Shown piece after piece: positions 10,006 through 19,752 of a stretch of DNA of 64,000 bases. Source of the DNA: an uncultured Gammaproteobacteria bacterium (GTDB taxonomy: Bacteria; Pseudomonadota; Gammaproteobacteria; Pseudomonadales; Porticoccaceae); contig CAJXQR010000008.1 in assembly GCA_913058345.1 (NCBI GenBank), forward strand, positions 1 through 64,000, given 5' to 3'. The notes under the pieces were generated by a model that worked only from the letters and a program-made list of their open reading frames with translations, was not told where the DNA came from and ran no database searches. The translations under genes were made by a program, and so were the position numbers. Numbering within the stretch: position 1 is the stretch's first letter; every line of letters begins with the position of its first letter.

Positions 10006-10539
10006 ATGTCTAGAGTAGCTAAAAACCCAGTGACGATACCCAGTGGTGTCGAAGTCAAGCTGGCCGCTGGTGAGATTTCAGTAAAGGGTTCTGGCGGACA
10101 GCTGGAGTTAACCTATAACAGCGCTGTCGCAATCACTGAAAAGGACAATGTGCTAAATTTCACTGCCAAAAATGGCGGGCGCTCTGGTTTAAGTCAGGCA
10201 GGTACCGTTAGAGCGCTAGTTAACAATATGGTAACAGGTGTCTCGTCAGGCTTTGAAAAAAAGCTTCAGTTGGTAGGCGTCGGCTACCGGGTTGCGGTTC
10301 AGGGTAACAAATTAAATCTTACCCTTGGTTTTTCTCACCCAGTAGTTTATGAATTGCCGAAAGGCATCACTGCCGAGGCTACTAGCCAAACAGATCTCGT
10401 TCTCAAGTCATCTGACAAGCAACTTTTAGGTCAGGTGGCATCAGAGATCCGTGCGTACCGGCCACCTGAACCCTATAAAGGTAAAGGCGTTAGGTATGCT
10501 GATGAGCATGTTGTCCGCAAAGAAGCCAAGAAGAAATAG
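10006..10539 (+). CDS. rplF: 50S ribosomal protein L6
   Basis: 177 residues with two tandem L6 folds. The second carries [19 protein letters not shown] and ends [20 protein letters not shown]. It sits near the factor-binding site of the large subunit. Confidence 0.98.
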   Translation: MSRVAKNPVTIPSGVEVKLAAGEISVKGSGGQLELTYNSAVAITEKDNVLNFTAKNGGRSGLSQAGTVRALVNNMVTGVSSGFEKKLQLVGVGYRVAVQGNKLNLTLGFSHPVVYELPKGITAEATSQTDLVLKSSDKQLLGQVASEIRAYRPPEPYKGKGVRYADEHVVRKEAKKK

Positions 10540-10548
10540 GTCGAAGTT

Positions 10549-10908
10549 ATGAGTGACAAAAAACAAACAAGATTACGTCGAGCAAGGCGAGGTCGTGCGA
10601 AAATAAGATCGCTTGGTATGTCACGGCTTTGTGTTAACCGTACTCCGCGCCATATTTATGCTCAAATAATTGTCAGCAGTGAACAAGGTGACACTGTGGT
10701 TGCTGCTGCTTCTACACTTGATAAGGCGGTTAAGCCTGAAGGTAGCAGCGGTAATATCGATGCCGCCAGTCTTGTCGGTGAGTTGATCGCTGACCGCGCG
10801 AAAGCTGCCGGCGTTACAAAAGTGGCATTCGATCGTAGCGGTTTTAAATATCATGGTCGAGTGCAGGCCTTGGCTGATGCCGCGAGAGCGGGCGGACTGG
10901 AATTTTAA
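10549..10908 (+). CDS. rplR: 50S ribosomal protein L18
   Basis: 119 residues. It has a basic N-terminus ([17 protein letters not shown]) followed by [11 protein letters not shown] and a C-terminal [20 protein letters not shown]. It binds 5S rRNA together with L5. Confidence 0.98.
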   Translation: MSDKKQTRLRRARRGRAKIRSLGMSRLCVNRTPRHIYAQIIVSSEQGDTVVAAASTLDKAVKPEGSSGNIDAASLVGELIADRAKAAGVTKVAFDRSGFKYHGRVQALADAARAGGLEF

Positions 10909-10918
10909 AGGTAAACTC

Positions 10919-11431
10919 ATGGCAAAGAACAACCAGAGAAACGTCGACCCGAATGAAGGGATGATGGAAAAATTGGTCGAAGTCAACCGTGTCGCCAAGA
11001 CAGTGAAAGGTGGCCGAATATTTGGTTTTACCGCTTTGACGGTTGTTGGCGACGGCAATGGTCGTGTCGGTTTCGGTCGCGGTAAAGCGCGCGAAGTACC
11101 GCTGGCAATTCAAAAGGCCATGGAGGCTGCACGTCGAAACATGATTACAGTTGGCCTTGATGGAAATACCATCCAGTATCCGATTAAAGCCAATCATGGT
11201 GCGTCAAAGGTCTATCTGCAACCTGCTTCCGAAGGTACAGGTGTCATCGCCGGTGGAGCCATGCGTTCAGTATTGGAATTAGCTGGGGTTCAGAACGTTC
11301 TGGCTAAATGCTATGGTTCCACAAACCCAGTCAACGTCGTTCGTGCAACTTTTAAGGGCTTGGAAACTATGCGTTCACCCGAGGATGTTGCTGCAAAACG
11401 TGGTAAAACAGTAGAGCAAATCAGCGAATAA
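10919..11431 (+). CDS. rpsE: 30S ribosomal protein S5
   Basis: 170 residues from ATG 10919. An open extension into rplR exists but lacks family resemblance, and AAAGGT precedes 10919. It has the S5 double-stranded RNA-binding fold ([20 protein letters not shown]) and the C-terminal [15 protein letters not shown] segment. S5 affects decoding accuracy. Confidence 0.97.
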   Translation: MAKNNQRNVDPNEGMMEKLVEVNRVAKTVKGGRIFGFTALTVVGDGNGRVGFGRGKAREVPLAIQKAMEAARRNMITVGLDGNTIQYPIKANHGASKVYLQPASEGTGVIAGGAMRSVLELAGVQNVLAKCYGSTNPVNVVRATFKGLETMRSPEDVAAKRGKTVEQISE

Positions 11432-11465
11432 CGCTTTTTAGCGCTAGGATTATTTGGATATTAGC

Positions 11466-11645
11466 ATGGCTAAAATTAAAGTAACTCAAACACGCAGTAC
11501 TATTGGACGCTTGCCCAGTCACAAAAGTTGCATCAAAGGACTTGGTCTTCGTCGAATTGGTCATAGCGTAGAGCTTGAAGATACCCCCTCAGTGCGCGGT
11601 ATGGCGACTAAGGTCTTCTATATGATTAAAGTCGAGGAAGTTTAA
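11466..11645 (+). CDS. rpmD: 50S ribosomal protein L30
   Basis: 59 residues from ATG 11466, identical in length to the E. coli protein. Four codons upstream in the same frame are open but not family-like. It begins [15 protein letters not shown]. Confidence 0.97.
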   Translation: MAKIKVTQTRSTIGRLPSHKSCIKGLGLRRIGHSVELEDTPSVRGMATKVFYMIKVEEV

Positions 11646-11646
11646 A

Positions 11647-12081
11647 ATGCGTCTCAACACATTGAGTCCAGCTCCCGGTCGTACCCATGCACCAAAGCGC
11701 GTAGGTAGAGGCATCGGTAGTGGGCTGGGAAAAACGTCTGGCCGTGGTCATAAGGGCCAAAAGTCTCGCTCAGGCGGATCGGTTAAGCCAGGGTTTGAAG
11801 GCGGCCAAATGCCTTTACAGAAACGTTTGCCTAAGTATGGCTTCAGCTCTCGCGTAGCGCGCGTAACGGCGCAAATACGTCTTTCTGAGCTTAACCTGAT
11901 AGGCGGTGATGTTGCCAACATGGACTCCCTTCGTGCTGCTGGTTTGATCAGCAGTCGTATTAAACGCGCCAAGATATTCTTATCGGGTGAGTTGAATAGA
12001 TCGATTGTCGTTCAAGGTTTAGGAATGACTAAGGGTGCGAGAACAGCTCTCGAAGCTGCTGGCGGCAAGGTCGACGAATAG
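11647..12081 (+). CDS. rplO: 50S ribosomal protein L15
   Basis: 144 residues. It has a glycine- and arginine-rich N-terminus ([20 protein letters not shown]) and [18 protein letters not shown] late-assembly large-subunit protein. The start is one base after the rpmD stop. Confidence 0.98.
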   Translation: MRLNTLSPAPGRTHAPKRVGRGIGSGLGKTSGRGHKGQKSRSGGSVKPGFEGGQMPLQKRLPKYGFSSRVARVTAQIRLSELNLIGGDVANMDSLRAAGLISSRIKRAKIFLSGELNRSIVVQGLGMTKGARTALEAAGGKVDE

Positions 12082-12098
12082 TAAGGCGGGTTAAGCGA

Positions 12099-13430
12099 AT
12101 GGCTAAGGGTGTTGGTCTGCCACAGGGCAACCAGAAGGGACTTGGCGAGCTATGGGCTCGCCTTCGCTTTTTGCTGCTGGCTATAGTTATCTATCGCATT
12201 GGTACTCATATACCAGTTCCTGGTATTGATCCAGATCGTATGGCCGAGCTTTTCAGCCAAAGTCAGGGAACGATACTTGGCATGTTCAACATGTTCTCTG
12301 GTGGCGCGTTGGAGCGAATGAGTATTCTCGCTCTCGGTATCATGCCTTATATATCAGCTTCGATTATCATGCAGTTGCTGACTGCGGTTACGCCTTCACT
12401 CGAGCAATTAAAGAAGGAAGGTGACGCGGGTCGCCGTAAGATCACGCAATACACACGCTATGCGACTGTACTACTTGCCCTGGTGCAGGGCACTGGTATG
12501 GCTTATGGCCTCGTCGGACAGGGTTTGGCCTATTACTCTGGCGCCAGCTTCTTCCTAGTGGCGATAACGTCACTAGTGACGGGTGCTGTTTTCATGATGT
12601 GGTTAGGCGAGCAAATTACGGAACGTGGCATTGGCAATGGAATTTCGATGCTGATTTTCGCCGGTATTGTTGCTGGTTTGCCCCGTGCCTTGGGCCAGGC
12701 TTTTGAGTCAGCTCGAACTGGTGATTTAAATATTGTGGTTCTGTTGATTGTCGGGATACTTGCTGTAGCCGTTGTGTACTTTGTAGTATTCATTGAGCGT
12801 GGCCAGCGCCGAATAACGGTCAACTATGCACAGCGACAGCAAGGGCGCGGCAAAGCTTACGGCCAGCAAAGCACGCATCTACCTTTGAAGGTGAATATGG
12901 CTGGTGTTATACCCGCTATCTTTGCGAGTAGTATTTTGTTATTCCCTTCCACGCTTGCAGCAATGTTTGGCCAGGGAGCAGGTGCTCCAGATTGGTTACA
13001 GGATGTTTCCTTGTTCCTGGGTCCAGGACAGCCCTTGCATATTATTTTGTTCACAGCATTGATTGTGTTCTTTTGCTTTTTCTACACCGCGCTTACGTTT
13101 AATCCAAAAGAAGTGTCGGACAATTTGAAGAAGGGCGGGGCTTACTTGCCAGGCATTCGACCTGGCCAGCAAACCGCAAAGTACATTGATGGTGTCGTCA
13201 CTCGACTAACAATGGTTGGTGGCGCTTATATTGCTGCAGTTTGCTTACTGCCGCAGTTTTTGAATGTTTATTTTAATGTGCCGTTCTATCTCGGTGGCAC
13301 ATCACTACTTATTGCAGTGGTCGTTACAATGGATTTCATGGCTCAGGTTCAATCACACCTCATGTCAAATCAATACGACTCGGTGATGAAAAAGGCCAAC
13401 ATGAAAGGTCAGGGCGGCGCAGGTCGCTAA
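12099..13430 (+). CDS. secY: Protein translocase subunit SecY
   Basis: 443 residues with about ten transmembrane helices, the channel subunit of the SecYEG inner-membrane translocon. [11 protein letters not shown] marks the start of the first helix region. [20 protein letters not shown], the cytoplasmic loop with [14 protein letters not shown], and [20 protein letters not shown] are conserved hallmarks. It is placed between rplO and rpmJ, as in the standard spc operon. Confidence 0.98.
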   Translation: MAKGVGLPQGNQKGLGELWARLRFLLLAIVIYRIGTHIPVPGIDPDRMAELFSQSQGTILGMFNMFSGGALERMSILALGIMPYISASIIMQLLTAVTPSLEQLKKEGDAGRRKITQYTRYATVLLALVQGTGMAYGLVGQGLAYYSGASFFLVAITSLVTGAVFMMWLGEQITERGIGNGISMLIFAGIVAGLPRALGQAFESARTGDLNIVVLLIVGILAVAVVYFVVFIERGQRRITVNYAQRQQGRGKAYGQQSTHLPLKVNMAGVIPAIFASSILLFPSTLAAMFGQGAGAPDWLQDVSLFLGPGQPLHIILFTALIVFFCFFYTALTFNPKEVSDNLKKGGAYLPGIRPGQQTAKYIDGVVTRLTMVGGAYIAAVCLLPQFLNVYFNVPFYLGGTSLLIAVVVTMDFMAQVQSHLMSNQYDSVMKKANMKGQGGAGR

Positions 13431-13451
13431 ATTCTACGATAGGGTGTAATC

Positions 13452-13568
13452 ATGAAAGTACGAGCATCGGTAAAAAAAATTTGCCGCAATTGTAAAGTTG
13501 TCAAGCGCAATGGCGTGGTTCGAGTGATTTGTAAAACAGACCCGCGCCACAAGCAGAGACAAGGCTAA
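13452..13568 (+). CDS. rpmJ: 50S ribosomal protein L36 (zinc-binding form)
   Basis: A 38-residue gene starting [20 protein letters not shown] and ending [11 protein letters not shown]. The two-Cys pair CRNC, a third Cys and the later His form the C4-type zinc ribbon of the Cys-containing L36 class. It lies 21 bases after secY, the standard last gene of the spc operon. Confidence 0.95.
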   Translation: MKVRASVKKICRNCKVVKRNGVVRVICKTDPRHKQRQG

Positions 13569-13585
13569 GGTTTTTTTAAAAGAGA

Positions 13586-13614
13586 TTGATTTTCGTTCCC
13601 TAAAAGGGTATTGT
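13586..13614 (+). promoter_or_regulatory. Candidate sigma-70 promoter of the alpha operon
   Basis: TTGATT (13586-13591), a 17-base spacer and TATTGT (13609-13614), four of six consensus matches each, lie in the 141-base gap between rpmJ and rpsM. A short AAAGGG/CCCTTT inverted repeat overlaps its right end. It probably adds to read-through from upstream. Confidence 0.4.
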
Positions 13615-13709
13615 TTCGCGCCCTTTTTGATGGGCTCTGATTCTATACGGTGTCCGAAGTTAGAAAGACGTTATCAGTTAATATTTAGGATTTATTGGGA
13701 GTAAAGTGG

Positions 13710-14066
13710 ATGGCCCGTATCGCCGGAGTCAATATACCCGATCACAAGCATGCTGTTATATCACTCACTTATGTTTTTGGCATAGGTAGAACGAGTGCTA
13801 AAAATATTTGTACGCGCGCTGGTATTGAAGAGTCGATTAAAATATCTGAACTGTCAGAAGCACAGCTAGATGCAGTTCGTGCAGCTGTCGCTGAAAGAGT
13901 CGTTGAAGGCGACCTCAGGCGCGAAGTCAGCATGAATATAAAACGACTAATGGACCTCGGTTGTTTTCGTGGCATAAGACATCGTCGCAACTTGCCTCTA
14001 CGTGGGCAGCGAACTAAAACTAATGCCCGTACACGTAAAGGCCCACGCAAGCCTATCAAGCGCTAA
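13710..14066 (+). CDS. rpsM: 30S ribosomal protein S13
   Basis: 118 residues from ATG 13710, with a GGAG Shine-Dalgarno at 13698-13701. It begins [20 protein letters not shown] and has the C-terminal [20 protein letters not shown] segment, which contacts P-site tRNA. First gene of the alpha operon, which here has its own possible promoter. Confidence 0.97.
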   Translation: MARIAGVNIPDHKHAVISLTYVFGIGRTSAKNICTRAGIEESIKISELSEAQLDAVRAAVAERVVEGDLRREVSMNIKRLMDLGCFRGIRHRRNLPLRGQRTKTNARTRKGPRKPIKR

Positions 14067-14094
14067 GCGATAGATAATTCAGGAAAACTAGGTT

Positions 14095-14487
14095 ATGGCA
14101 AAGAGTCCTTCTAAAACTACCCGCAAGAAAGTGACGCGCACCGTCATTGATGGCATAGCGCATATTCACGCGTCTTTTAACAATACTATCGTGACCATCA
14201 CTGACCGACAGGGCAATGCACTGAGCTGGGCGACTTCTGGTGGCTCTGGTTTTCGTGGTTCTCGAAAAAGCACGCCATTTGCTGCGCAGGTTGCTGCAGA
14301 GCGAGCAGCTGTTGCAGCTCAAGAGTATGGCCTACAGAATTTGGACGTCGAAGTTAAAGGCCCCGGTCCCGGCAGAGAATCTGCTGTGCGTGCGCTTAAT
14401 AATGCCGGCTTGAAAATTACGAATATTACTGACGTGACGCCGATACCCCATAATGGTTGTCGCCCCCCTAAGAAACGACGCGTCTAA
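14095..14487 (+). CDS. rpsK: 30S ribosomal protein S11
   Basis: 130 residues. It has [20 protein letters not shown] and the basic tail [16 protein letters not shown]. It forms part of the platform near the mRNA exit. Confidence 0.98.
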   Translation: MAKSPSKTTRKKVTRTVIDGIAHIHASFNNTIVTITDRQGNALSWATSGGSGFRGSRKSTPFAAQVAAERAAVAAQEYGLQNLDVEVKGPGPGRESAVRALNNAGLKITNITDVTPIPHNGCRPPKKRRV

Positions 14488-14505
14488 TTTAGAGGATTAT
14501 AATCG

Positions 14506-15126
14506 ATGGCAAGATATCTCGGCCCAACCTGTAAACTATCACGTCGTGAGGGTACTGACCTTTTTCTGAAGAGTGGTATTCGTCCTCTGGAGTCTAAATG
14601 TCGCGCAGAGAGCATTCCTGGACAGCACGGGGCTCGTCGAAGCCGCCTGTCCGATTACGGAGTTCAGCTGCGTGAAAAACAAAAAGTACGTCGTATTTAC
14701 GGGGTGCTTGAAAAGCAATTTCGAAACTATTACAAAGAGTCTGCCCGTGCCCCAGGCGCCACAGGCGAGAACTTGTTGAACCTGCTCGAACGACGACTCG
14801 ATAACGTTGTCTACCGCATGGGTTTCGGTTCAACAAGAGCAGAAGCTCGCCAACTAGTTGCTCACAATTCAGTACTAGTCAATGGACGTAAAGCGAATAT
14901 TGCTTCGTTTCGGGTCAACGAAGGCGATGTCATAAGTATCCGTGAAAAAGCCAAGTCACAGCTGCGAATACAATCGTCACTTCAACTCGCCGCTCAGCGT
15001 AGTGAGATTGAGTGGGTTGATGTTGATACGAACAAGATGGAAGGCACGTTTAAACGTGTACCTGATCGTAGTGATCTACCAGCTGAAATCAACGAGAACC
15101 TCATCGTAGAACTTTACTCGAAGTAA
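14506..15126 (+). CDS. rpsD: 30S ribosomal protein S4
   Basis: 206 residues. It has the N-terminal [20 protein letters not shown] and an S4 RNA-binding domain at about residues 95-160 ([20 protein letters not shown]). It nucleates 16S rRNA folding. In E. coli it represses the alpha operon by binding the rpsM leader. The 141-base leader here leaves room for such a site but I could not verify a pseudoknot. Confidence 0.98.
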   Translation: MARYLGPTCKLSRREGTDLFLKSGIRPLESKCRAESIPGQHGARRSRLSDYGVQLREKQKVRRIYGVLEKQFRNYYKESARAPGATGENLLNLLERRLDNVVYRMGFGSTRAEARQLVAHNSVLVNGRKANIASFRVNEGDVISIREKAKSQLRIQSSLQLAAQRSEIEWVDVDTNKMEGTFKRVPDRSDLPAEINENLIVELYSK

Positions 15127-15173
15127 AGTTTTCTGTGAATTCTCATCGTGTTTAGACGGGATAAAAGACAAGT

Positions 15174-16172
15174 ATGCAAAATACACTAACAGAACTTTTG
15201 ACACCGCGAACAATCGATGTAACGGAGTATAATTCTACACATGCGAAGATTGTTCTCGAGCCTTTAGAGCGAGGCTTTGGTCATACACTCGGTAATGCAC
15301 TCAGGCGCATTTTGCTTTCCTCTATGCCGGGTTGTGCCATCGTCGAAGTTGAGATTGATGGCGTGCTCCATGAGTACTCTGCAATTGAAGGTGTGCAAGA
15401 AGACGTTATCGAGATACTACTCAATCTCAAAGATGTGGCCATCATTATGCATGGCAAGAATGAAGCTGATTTAGTGCTTTCCAAGACGGGACCTGGCACT
15501 CTCACAGCTGGTGATATTCAAACAGATGCCAGTGTTGAGATCGCTAACCCTGATTACGTGATTGCCAATATCTCTGGTGATATCTCGTTGAATATGCGCC
15601 TTCGTGTTGCTCGTGGTCGAGGCTATCAACCCGCGGATGCACGTGAAAATGACGAAGAAGAGACACGCGCTATTGGTCGCCTACAACTCGATGCCTCTTA
15701 TAGCCCTGTACGGCGTGTGTCGTATGTTGTAGAAAGTGCCCGTGTTGAACAGCGCACCGATCTTGATAAATTGATCTTGGACCTCGAGACCAATGGTACG
15801 ATCGACCCAGAAGAAGCGATTCGCCGCGCTGCGACAATCCTTCAACAACAGCTAGCTGTTTTTGTTGATTTAGAACGCGAAAAACAAGTTGAACCTGAAC
15901 AACGCGAAGACGAAGTTGATCCAATCTTGCTTCGTCCTGTCGACGATCTTGAGCTCACAGTCCGCTCTGCGAATTGTCTGAAAGCTGAAACTATTTATTA
16001 TATTGGCGACCTTATACAGCGTACTGAAGTCGAGTTATTAAAGACGCCAAATCTCGGTAAAAAGTCGCTGACTGAAATTAAAGATGTATTGGCTTCGCGT
16101 GGTCTCTCTTTAGGCATGCGCCTCGAGAACTGGCCGCCTGCCAGTTTGAAGCAAGAAAGCGAAAGTAATTAA
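15174..16172 (+). CDS. rpoA: RNA polymerase alpha subunit
   Basis: 332 residues. The N-terminal assembly domain includes [20 protein letters not shown]. The linker is acidic, and the C-terminal domain has [20 protein letters not shown] and [20 protein letters not shown], which contact UP elements and activators. The length and sequence are typical for Gammaproteobacteria. Confidence 0.98.
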   Translation: MQNTLTELLTPRTIDVTEYNSTHAKIVLEPLERGFGHTLGNALRRILLSSMPGCAIVEVEIDGVLHEYSAIEGVQEDVIEILLNLKDVAIIMHGKNEADLVLSKTGPGTLTAGDIQTDASVEIANPDYVIANISGDISLNMRLRVARGRGYQPADARENDEEETRAIGRLQLDASYSPVRRVSYVVESARVEQRTDLDKLILDLETNGTIDPEEAIRRAATILQQQLAVFVDLEREKQVEPEQREDEVDPILLRPVDDLELTVRSANCLKAETIYYIGDLIQRTEVELLKTPNLGKKSLTEIKDVLASRGLSLGMRLENWPPASLKQESESN

Positions 16173-16227
16173 TTTAATTGGAGTAGACAACTATTGTCTA
16201 CTCGCATCAGGATAGGAATACAGTCTT

Positions 16228-16623
16228 ATGCGTCATCGTCACAGTGGCCGTCAACTCAATCGTAATAGCTCGCACCGCAAAGCGATGTTTCGCAATATGA
16301 CAGCATCTTTGCTTGAGCATGAAGTTATTAAAACGACTCTGCCTAAGGCTAAGGAGCTGCGCCGGGTTGCAGAGCCATTGATAACCTTGGCTAAAGTCGA
16401 TAGTGTGGCTAATCGTCGACTTGCCTTTGATCGATTGCGTTCTAAGGACGCGGTAGGTAAGTTGTTTGGCGACCTTGGGCCTCGCTTCGAATCCCGACCC
16501 GGTGGCTATACCCGCATCATGAAATGCGGATATCGAACGGGTGACAAGGCTCCTATGGCCTATATTGAGCTGGTTGACCGGGAAGTAGAAACTGAGGAAG
16601 AGTTTGAAGCTGTAGAAGAGTAA
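16228..16623 (+). CDS. rplQ: 50S ribosomal protein L17
   Basis: 131 residues beginning [20 protein letters not shown] and ending in an acidic tail ([12 protein letters not shown]). Last gene of the alpha operon, followed by a long hairpin terminator. The gene downstream is convergent. Confidence 0.98.
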   Translation: MRHRHSGRQLNRNSSHRKAMFRNMTASLLEHEVIKTTLPKAKELRRVAEPLITLAKVDSVANRRLAFDRLRSKDAVGKLFGDLGPRFESRPGGYTRIMKCGYRTGDKAPMAYIELVDREVETEEEFEAVEE

Positions 16624-16633
16624 GAATTTTACA

Positions 16634-16672
16634 GGCACAAAAAGACCGGACATGCTCCGGTTTTTTTGTGCC
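16634..16672. terminator. Symmetrical terminator shared by rplQ and apaH
   Basis: A 17-base-pair stem with one G-T pair: the left arm starts GGCACAAAAA and continues into CCGGA, the loop is CATGC, and the right arm is TCCGG followed by T7 and GTGCC. Because the flanks are A-rich on the left and T-rich on the right it can end transcription from both sides. Confidence 0.85.
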
Positions 16673-16724
16673 TTGATTTTTTATGTTTCTACATTTATAT
16701 ATTTCTTCCTGCGATTTGTCGGCC

Positions 16725-17528
16725 TTAGCTGCAACTGCAATGGCTATACTGTCTCGTTGTTAAATTCATCAACCGTAATCGCCCCCCCCAGATACAGCCT
16801 GTATCGAGAGGAAACAGGTTTTCCCCTTCTGCATTGCCCTCCAGCGCGGCCCAGTGGCCGAAAATAATTTTTTGATTGGCGGTTTTCCGCTTCGAGTGGC
16901 TGTACCAAGGTGAAAATCCTTCCGGTGCCTTATCTGCCCCTTCCTTCACGCTGAGCTCTAGATTACCTTGTAAGTCGCAAAAGCGCATGCGAGTGAAATA
17001 GTTGGTAATGGTTCGGAGCTGCACTTCTAGGGTTTGTGATTCCTGCCAGCGGCAGGGGAAATTGCCATACATGTTGTTGAAAAATAGATCGGCATTTTCA
17101 CTTTGAATAATGCTCTCTACAATCTTTGCCTTCGTTAGTGCTGTCTTTAGCGTCCACTGAGGAGGAATGCCTGCGTGCACCATGACATAGCCATGCTCGT
17201 AAAGTAGCAGCGGCTGTTGTTGCAGCCAGGACAGTAGCTCTTCTCGGTCAGTCGCGTTTAGTATCTCACTCAATGTGTCTTTCGTGTTAAGTGGTTTTAT
17301 GCCGCGTGCAGTCGCCAGTAAATGGAGGTCATGATTACCTAGTACCATCTTGAAAGCGGTGCCTAGGCTTTTAACATAACGCAGTGTTTCAAGTGATTGT
17401 GGACCTCGATTAACGATGTCGCCTGCAGCCCAAAGCTGGTCTTTTTCAGGATTAAAGTTCACCCGTTTGAGTAAACAGAGTAAAGGTTGTAGGCAGCCCT
17501 GTAGATCGCCCACTGCGTATATTGTCAA
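16725..17528 (-). CDS. apaH: Symmetrical bis(5'-nucleosyl)-tetraphosphatase ApaH
   Basis: 267-residue calcineurin-like phosphatase that splits Ap4A into two ADP and, in E. coli, also removes Np4 caps from RNA. Metal-binding motifs are in order: GDLQG (residues 7-11), GDIVNRGP, GNHD, and HAGIPP, with a late GHW. It is the last gene of the lptD-surA-pdxA-rsmA-apaG-apaH operon, four bases after apaG. An eight-G run near its 3' end (plus-strand C 16782-16789, encoding WGGR) is a possible slippage site. Confidence 0.95.
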   Translation of the reverse strand: MTIYAVGDLQGCLQPLLCLLKRVNFNPEKDQLWAAGDIVNRGPQSLETLRYVKSLGTAFKMVLGNHDLHLLATARGIKPLNTKDTLSEILNATDREELLSWLQQQPLLLYEHGYVMVHAGIPPQWTLKTALTKAKIVESIIQSENADLFFNNMYGNFPCRWQESQTLEVQLRTITNYFTRMRFCDLQGNLELSVKEGADKAPEGFSPWYSHSKRKTANQKIIFGHWAALEGNAEGENLFPLDTGCIWGGRLRLMNLTTRQYSHCSCS

Positions 17529-17532
17529 TTTT

Positions 17533-17907
17533 CTAGTTCACTACATTCGGCAGTGCCAGGCTGAATACAGGTATCGTCACCTCGAATCCTCGACCGTTTT
17601 CACCTTGCATGTGATAGCTGCCCTGCATTGTGCCCACCACTGTTTCCAGTACAGCCCCGCTACTGTATTGGTAGCTTTCTCCAGGTGCTATTAGCGGTTG
17701 CTCGCCGACGACGCCCATGCCTTTGACTTCGCGCTGGACACCGTTGCCATCAATAATTATCCAATGACGGCTGATCAATTGCGCGCCAATGTGGCCTTCA
17801 TTCGTCAGTGTTATATGGTATGCAAAAGCATACTGGTTTTTATCAGGGTTGGATTGATATGGCAGGTATTCAGTCTCTATCACTACCTTGATTGATTCTG
17901 TTTTCAT
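17533..17907 (-). CDS. apaG: ApaG (CorD) family protein
   Basis: 124 residues with a single fibronectin-III-like fold. The start is VVIETEYLPYQSNPDKNQYA, with ARYH-like ITLTNEG and the TMQGSYHMQGENGRGFEVTI end. ApaG was linked to cobalt and magnesium transport and its biochemical role is not settled. Its ATG overlaps the rsmA TGA by one base, so the two are probably coupled. Confidence 0.93.
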   Translation of the reverse strand: MKTESIKVVIETEYLPYQSNPDKNQYAFAYHITLTNEGHIGAQLISRHWIIIDGNGVQREVKGMGVVGEQPLIAPGESYQYSSGAVLETVVGTMQGSYHMQGENGRGFEVTIPVFSLALPNVVN

Positions 17908-18725
17908 CAGTGTTTGCTCGTCCTCGACGTATTGCGATACTTGCTTAAGTGGTTGGCAAGGCGAATAAATTCCTCGACTGAAAAGGTTTCGGGGCGGCGC
18001 CCAAGGTCAATTTCGGAAAGACAATCTGCTGGCAGCTCTTTCAGTATGATTTTTAGTCCGTTCCGTAGGGTCTTTCTACGTTGCTGGAAACAGTTGTTAA
18101 CTATCTGGGCAAAAAAGACGGGGTCAGACACGGGAGTAGCCCTCTCTTTTGGCCGCAGACGCACGATGGCAGATTCGACCTTTGGAGCGGGCCTAAAGGC
18201 AGAGGGGGCGACGACAAATAAAGGCTCCACATGACAGTGATATTGCACCATGACACTTAAACGTCCATAAGTTTTGTGACCCTCTGGCGATGCCAGCCTG
18301 TCGACCACCTCTTTTTGTAACATAAAGTGCATGTCGTGAATAAAGGTCTTGTAGGCCAGTAAATGAAAGAGCAGTGGTGTCGAAATATTGTAGGGTAAAT
18401 TGCCAATAACGCGCAGTTTTTGTTTATCCTTCACAAAAGCAGCATAGTCTACTTTGAGTGCATCGATGAGATGGAGCTGGAAGTTCGGCTTACCAATATA
18501 TGTGTTGTTTAGTGTTGCCGCGAGGTCTCGATCTATTTCTACGACATCTAGTTGACAGCCGCTGTCGACCAAGTGTGTGGTTAGCGCCCCCAGCCCAGGG
18601 CCGATTTCAAGAAGATGTTCGCCGATCTGTGGATTTACTGCGCGAATGATACGGTGAATACTATTGCCGTCGACTAAAAAGTTCTGGCCGAATCGTTTCT
18701 TCGCTTGATAGGAGTTGTTGGACAT
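17907..18725 (-). CDS. rsmA: 16S rRNA (adenine1518/1519-N6)-dimethyltransferase
   Basis: 272 residues from ATG 18725, which matches the family (MSNNSYQAKKRFGQNFLVDG). An open ATG at 18788 would add 21 residues of no family resemblance and overlap pdxA by 41 bases. Neither start has a clear Shine-Dalgarno. The SAM site LLEIGPGLGALT and the catalytic NLPY (GNLPYNIS) are present. The enzyme, also called KsgA, dimethylates two adenines in the 3' minor domain as a late quality check on the small subunit. Confidence 0.95.
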   Translation of the reverse strand: MSNNSYQAKKRFGQNFLVDGNSIHRIIRAVNPQIGEHLLEIGPGLGALTTHLVDSGCQLDVVEIDRDLAATLNNTYIGKPNFQLHLIDALKVDYAAFVKDKQKLRVIGNLPYNISTPLLFHLLAYKTFIHDMHFMLQKEVVDRLASPEGHKTYGRLSVMVQYHCHVEPLFVVAPSAFRPAPKVESAIVRLRPKERATPVSDPVFFAQIVNNCFQQRRKTLRNGLKIILKELPADCLSEIDLGRRPETFSVEEFIRLANHLSKYRNTSRTSKH

Positions 18726-18747
18726 AGTGGGAGGAATAATGGTTGAG

Positions 18748-19752
18748 TCAGCCTTGGCTGAGTCTTGCTTTGGGATGGAGGTGGGCATCGGCTAGTTTTG
18801 CTGCGTACTCGATTGCATAGGCGAGACTACCTGTGCTGGCTTTACCTGTGCCCGCCAGCTCAAGTGCTGTCCCGTGGTCGACGGATGTACGAATGAAAGG
18901 TAGGCCGAGGGTGATATTCACCGCTTTGCCAAAGCCCTGATATTTAAGGACTGGCAGGCCCTGATCGTGATACATCGCTAATACTGCGTCAGCATTGTTC
19001 AGGTATTGAGGGGTAAATAGACTGTCAGCCGGTAGCGGCCCTGTTAAGTTAAAGCCCTCGGCGTTGAGTTTTTTTACTAATGGGCTAATTGTCGTTATTT
19101 CTTCCTCGCCCAAGTGACCATTCTCACCAGCGTGGGGGTTGAGACCGCAGACCAGTATGCGGGGGTTATGGAGAGCGAACTTATTGAGCATTTCGCTGTG
19201 CAGAATGCGCAAACATTTTTCGAGCAATTCGCTAGTGATGGCCTCAGCTACTTTACTCAGGGGCAGGTGGGTAGTCGCAAGAGCAACCCGCAAGCCTTCT
19301 GTGGCAAGCATCATGACGACATGTGGGGTATTACTCTGAGCGGCTAAATATTCAGTGTGGCCGCTGAAGGGGATACCGGCATCGTTAATCACTGCTTTGT
19401 TGATGGGGCCAGTGATGAGTGCGTTATACGTGTTGTCTAAACAGCCGGCAATAGCTTTATCGACAGCCTCAATAACAGCAGGAGCATTTTGTGGAGTGGT
19501 TTGCCCTGGTTTAACAGCGACAGCTAGTTTACAGGGCTCGATAGCCAACTCGCCCGGTAGTAGTGGGCGCGCTCTGGTCGTGATGGTGCGCAGTGTTAGT
19601 TTCAGCCCCAGTTGTTGCGCTCGGTCTTGCAGCATCTGTGGATCTGCTATGGCGACCAATTCATGGGGGTAACCTTCTTGTACCAGCTGAATCAGCAGGT
19701 CGGGACCAATGCCGGCAGGTTCCCCCGGAGTAACAGCCAGTCGTAAGGTCAC
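18748..19752 (-). CDS. pdxA: 4-hydroxythreonine-4-phosphate dehydrogenase
   Basis: 334 residues. It begins [20 protein letters not shown], with [20 protein letters not shown], the metal-ligand region [15 protein letters not shown] and the [13 protein letters not shown] end. The enzyme makes the pyridoxal-phosphate precursor 3-amino-1-hydroxyacetone phosphate with NAD. Its start overlaps the surA stop by four bases. Confidence 0.97.
   Translation of the reverse strand: MTLRLAVTPGEPAGIGPDLLIQLVQEGYPHELVAIADPQMLQDRAQQLGLKLTLRTITTRARPLLPGELAIEPCKLAVAVKPGQTTPQNAPAVIEAVDKAIAGCLDNTYNALITGPINKAVINDAGIPFSGHTEYLAAQSNTPHVVMMLATEGLRVALATTHLPLSKVAEAITSELLEKCLRILHSEMLNKFALHNPRILVCGLNPHAGENGHLGEEEITTISPLVKKLNAEGFNLTGPLPADSLFTPQYLNNADAVLAMYHDQGLPVLKYQGFGKAVNITLGLPFIRTSVDHGTALELAGTGKASTGSLAYAIEYAAKLADAHLHPKARLSQG

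Noticed and set aside
16480-16500. TTCGAATCCC, resembling a tRNA T-loop
   Set aside because: It lies inside rplQ with no acceptor or anticodon stem around it.
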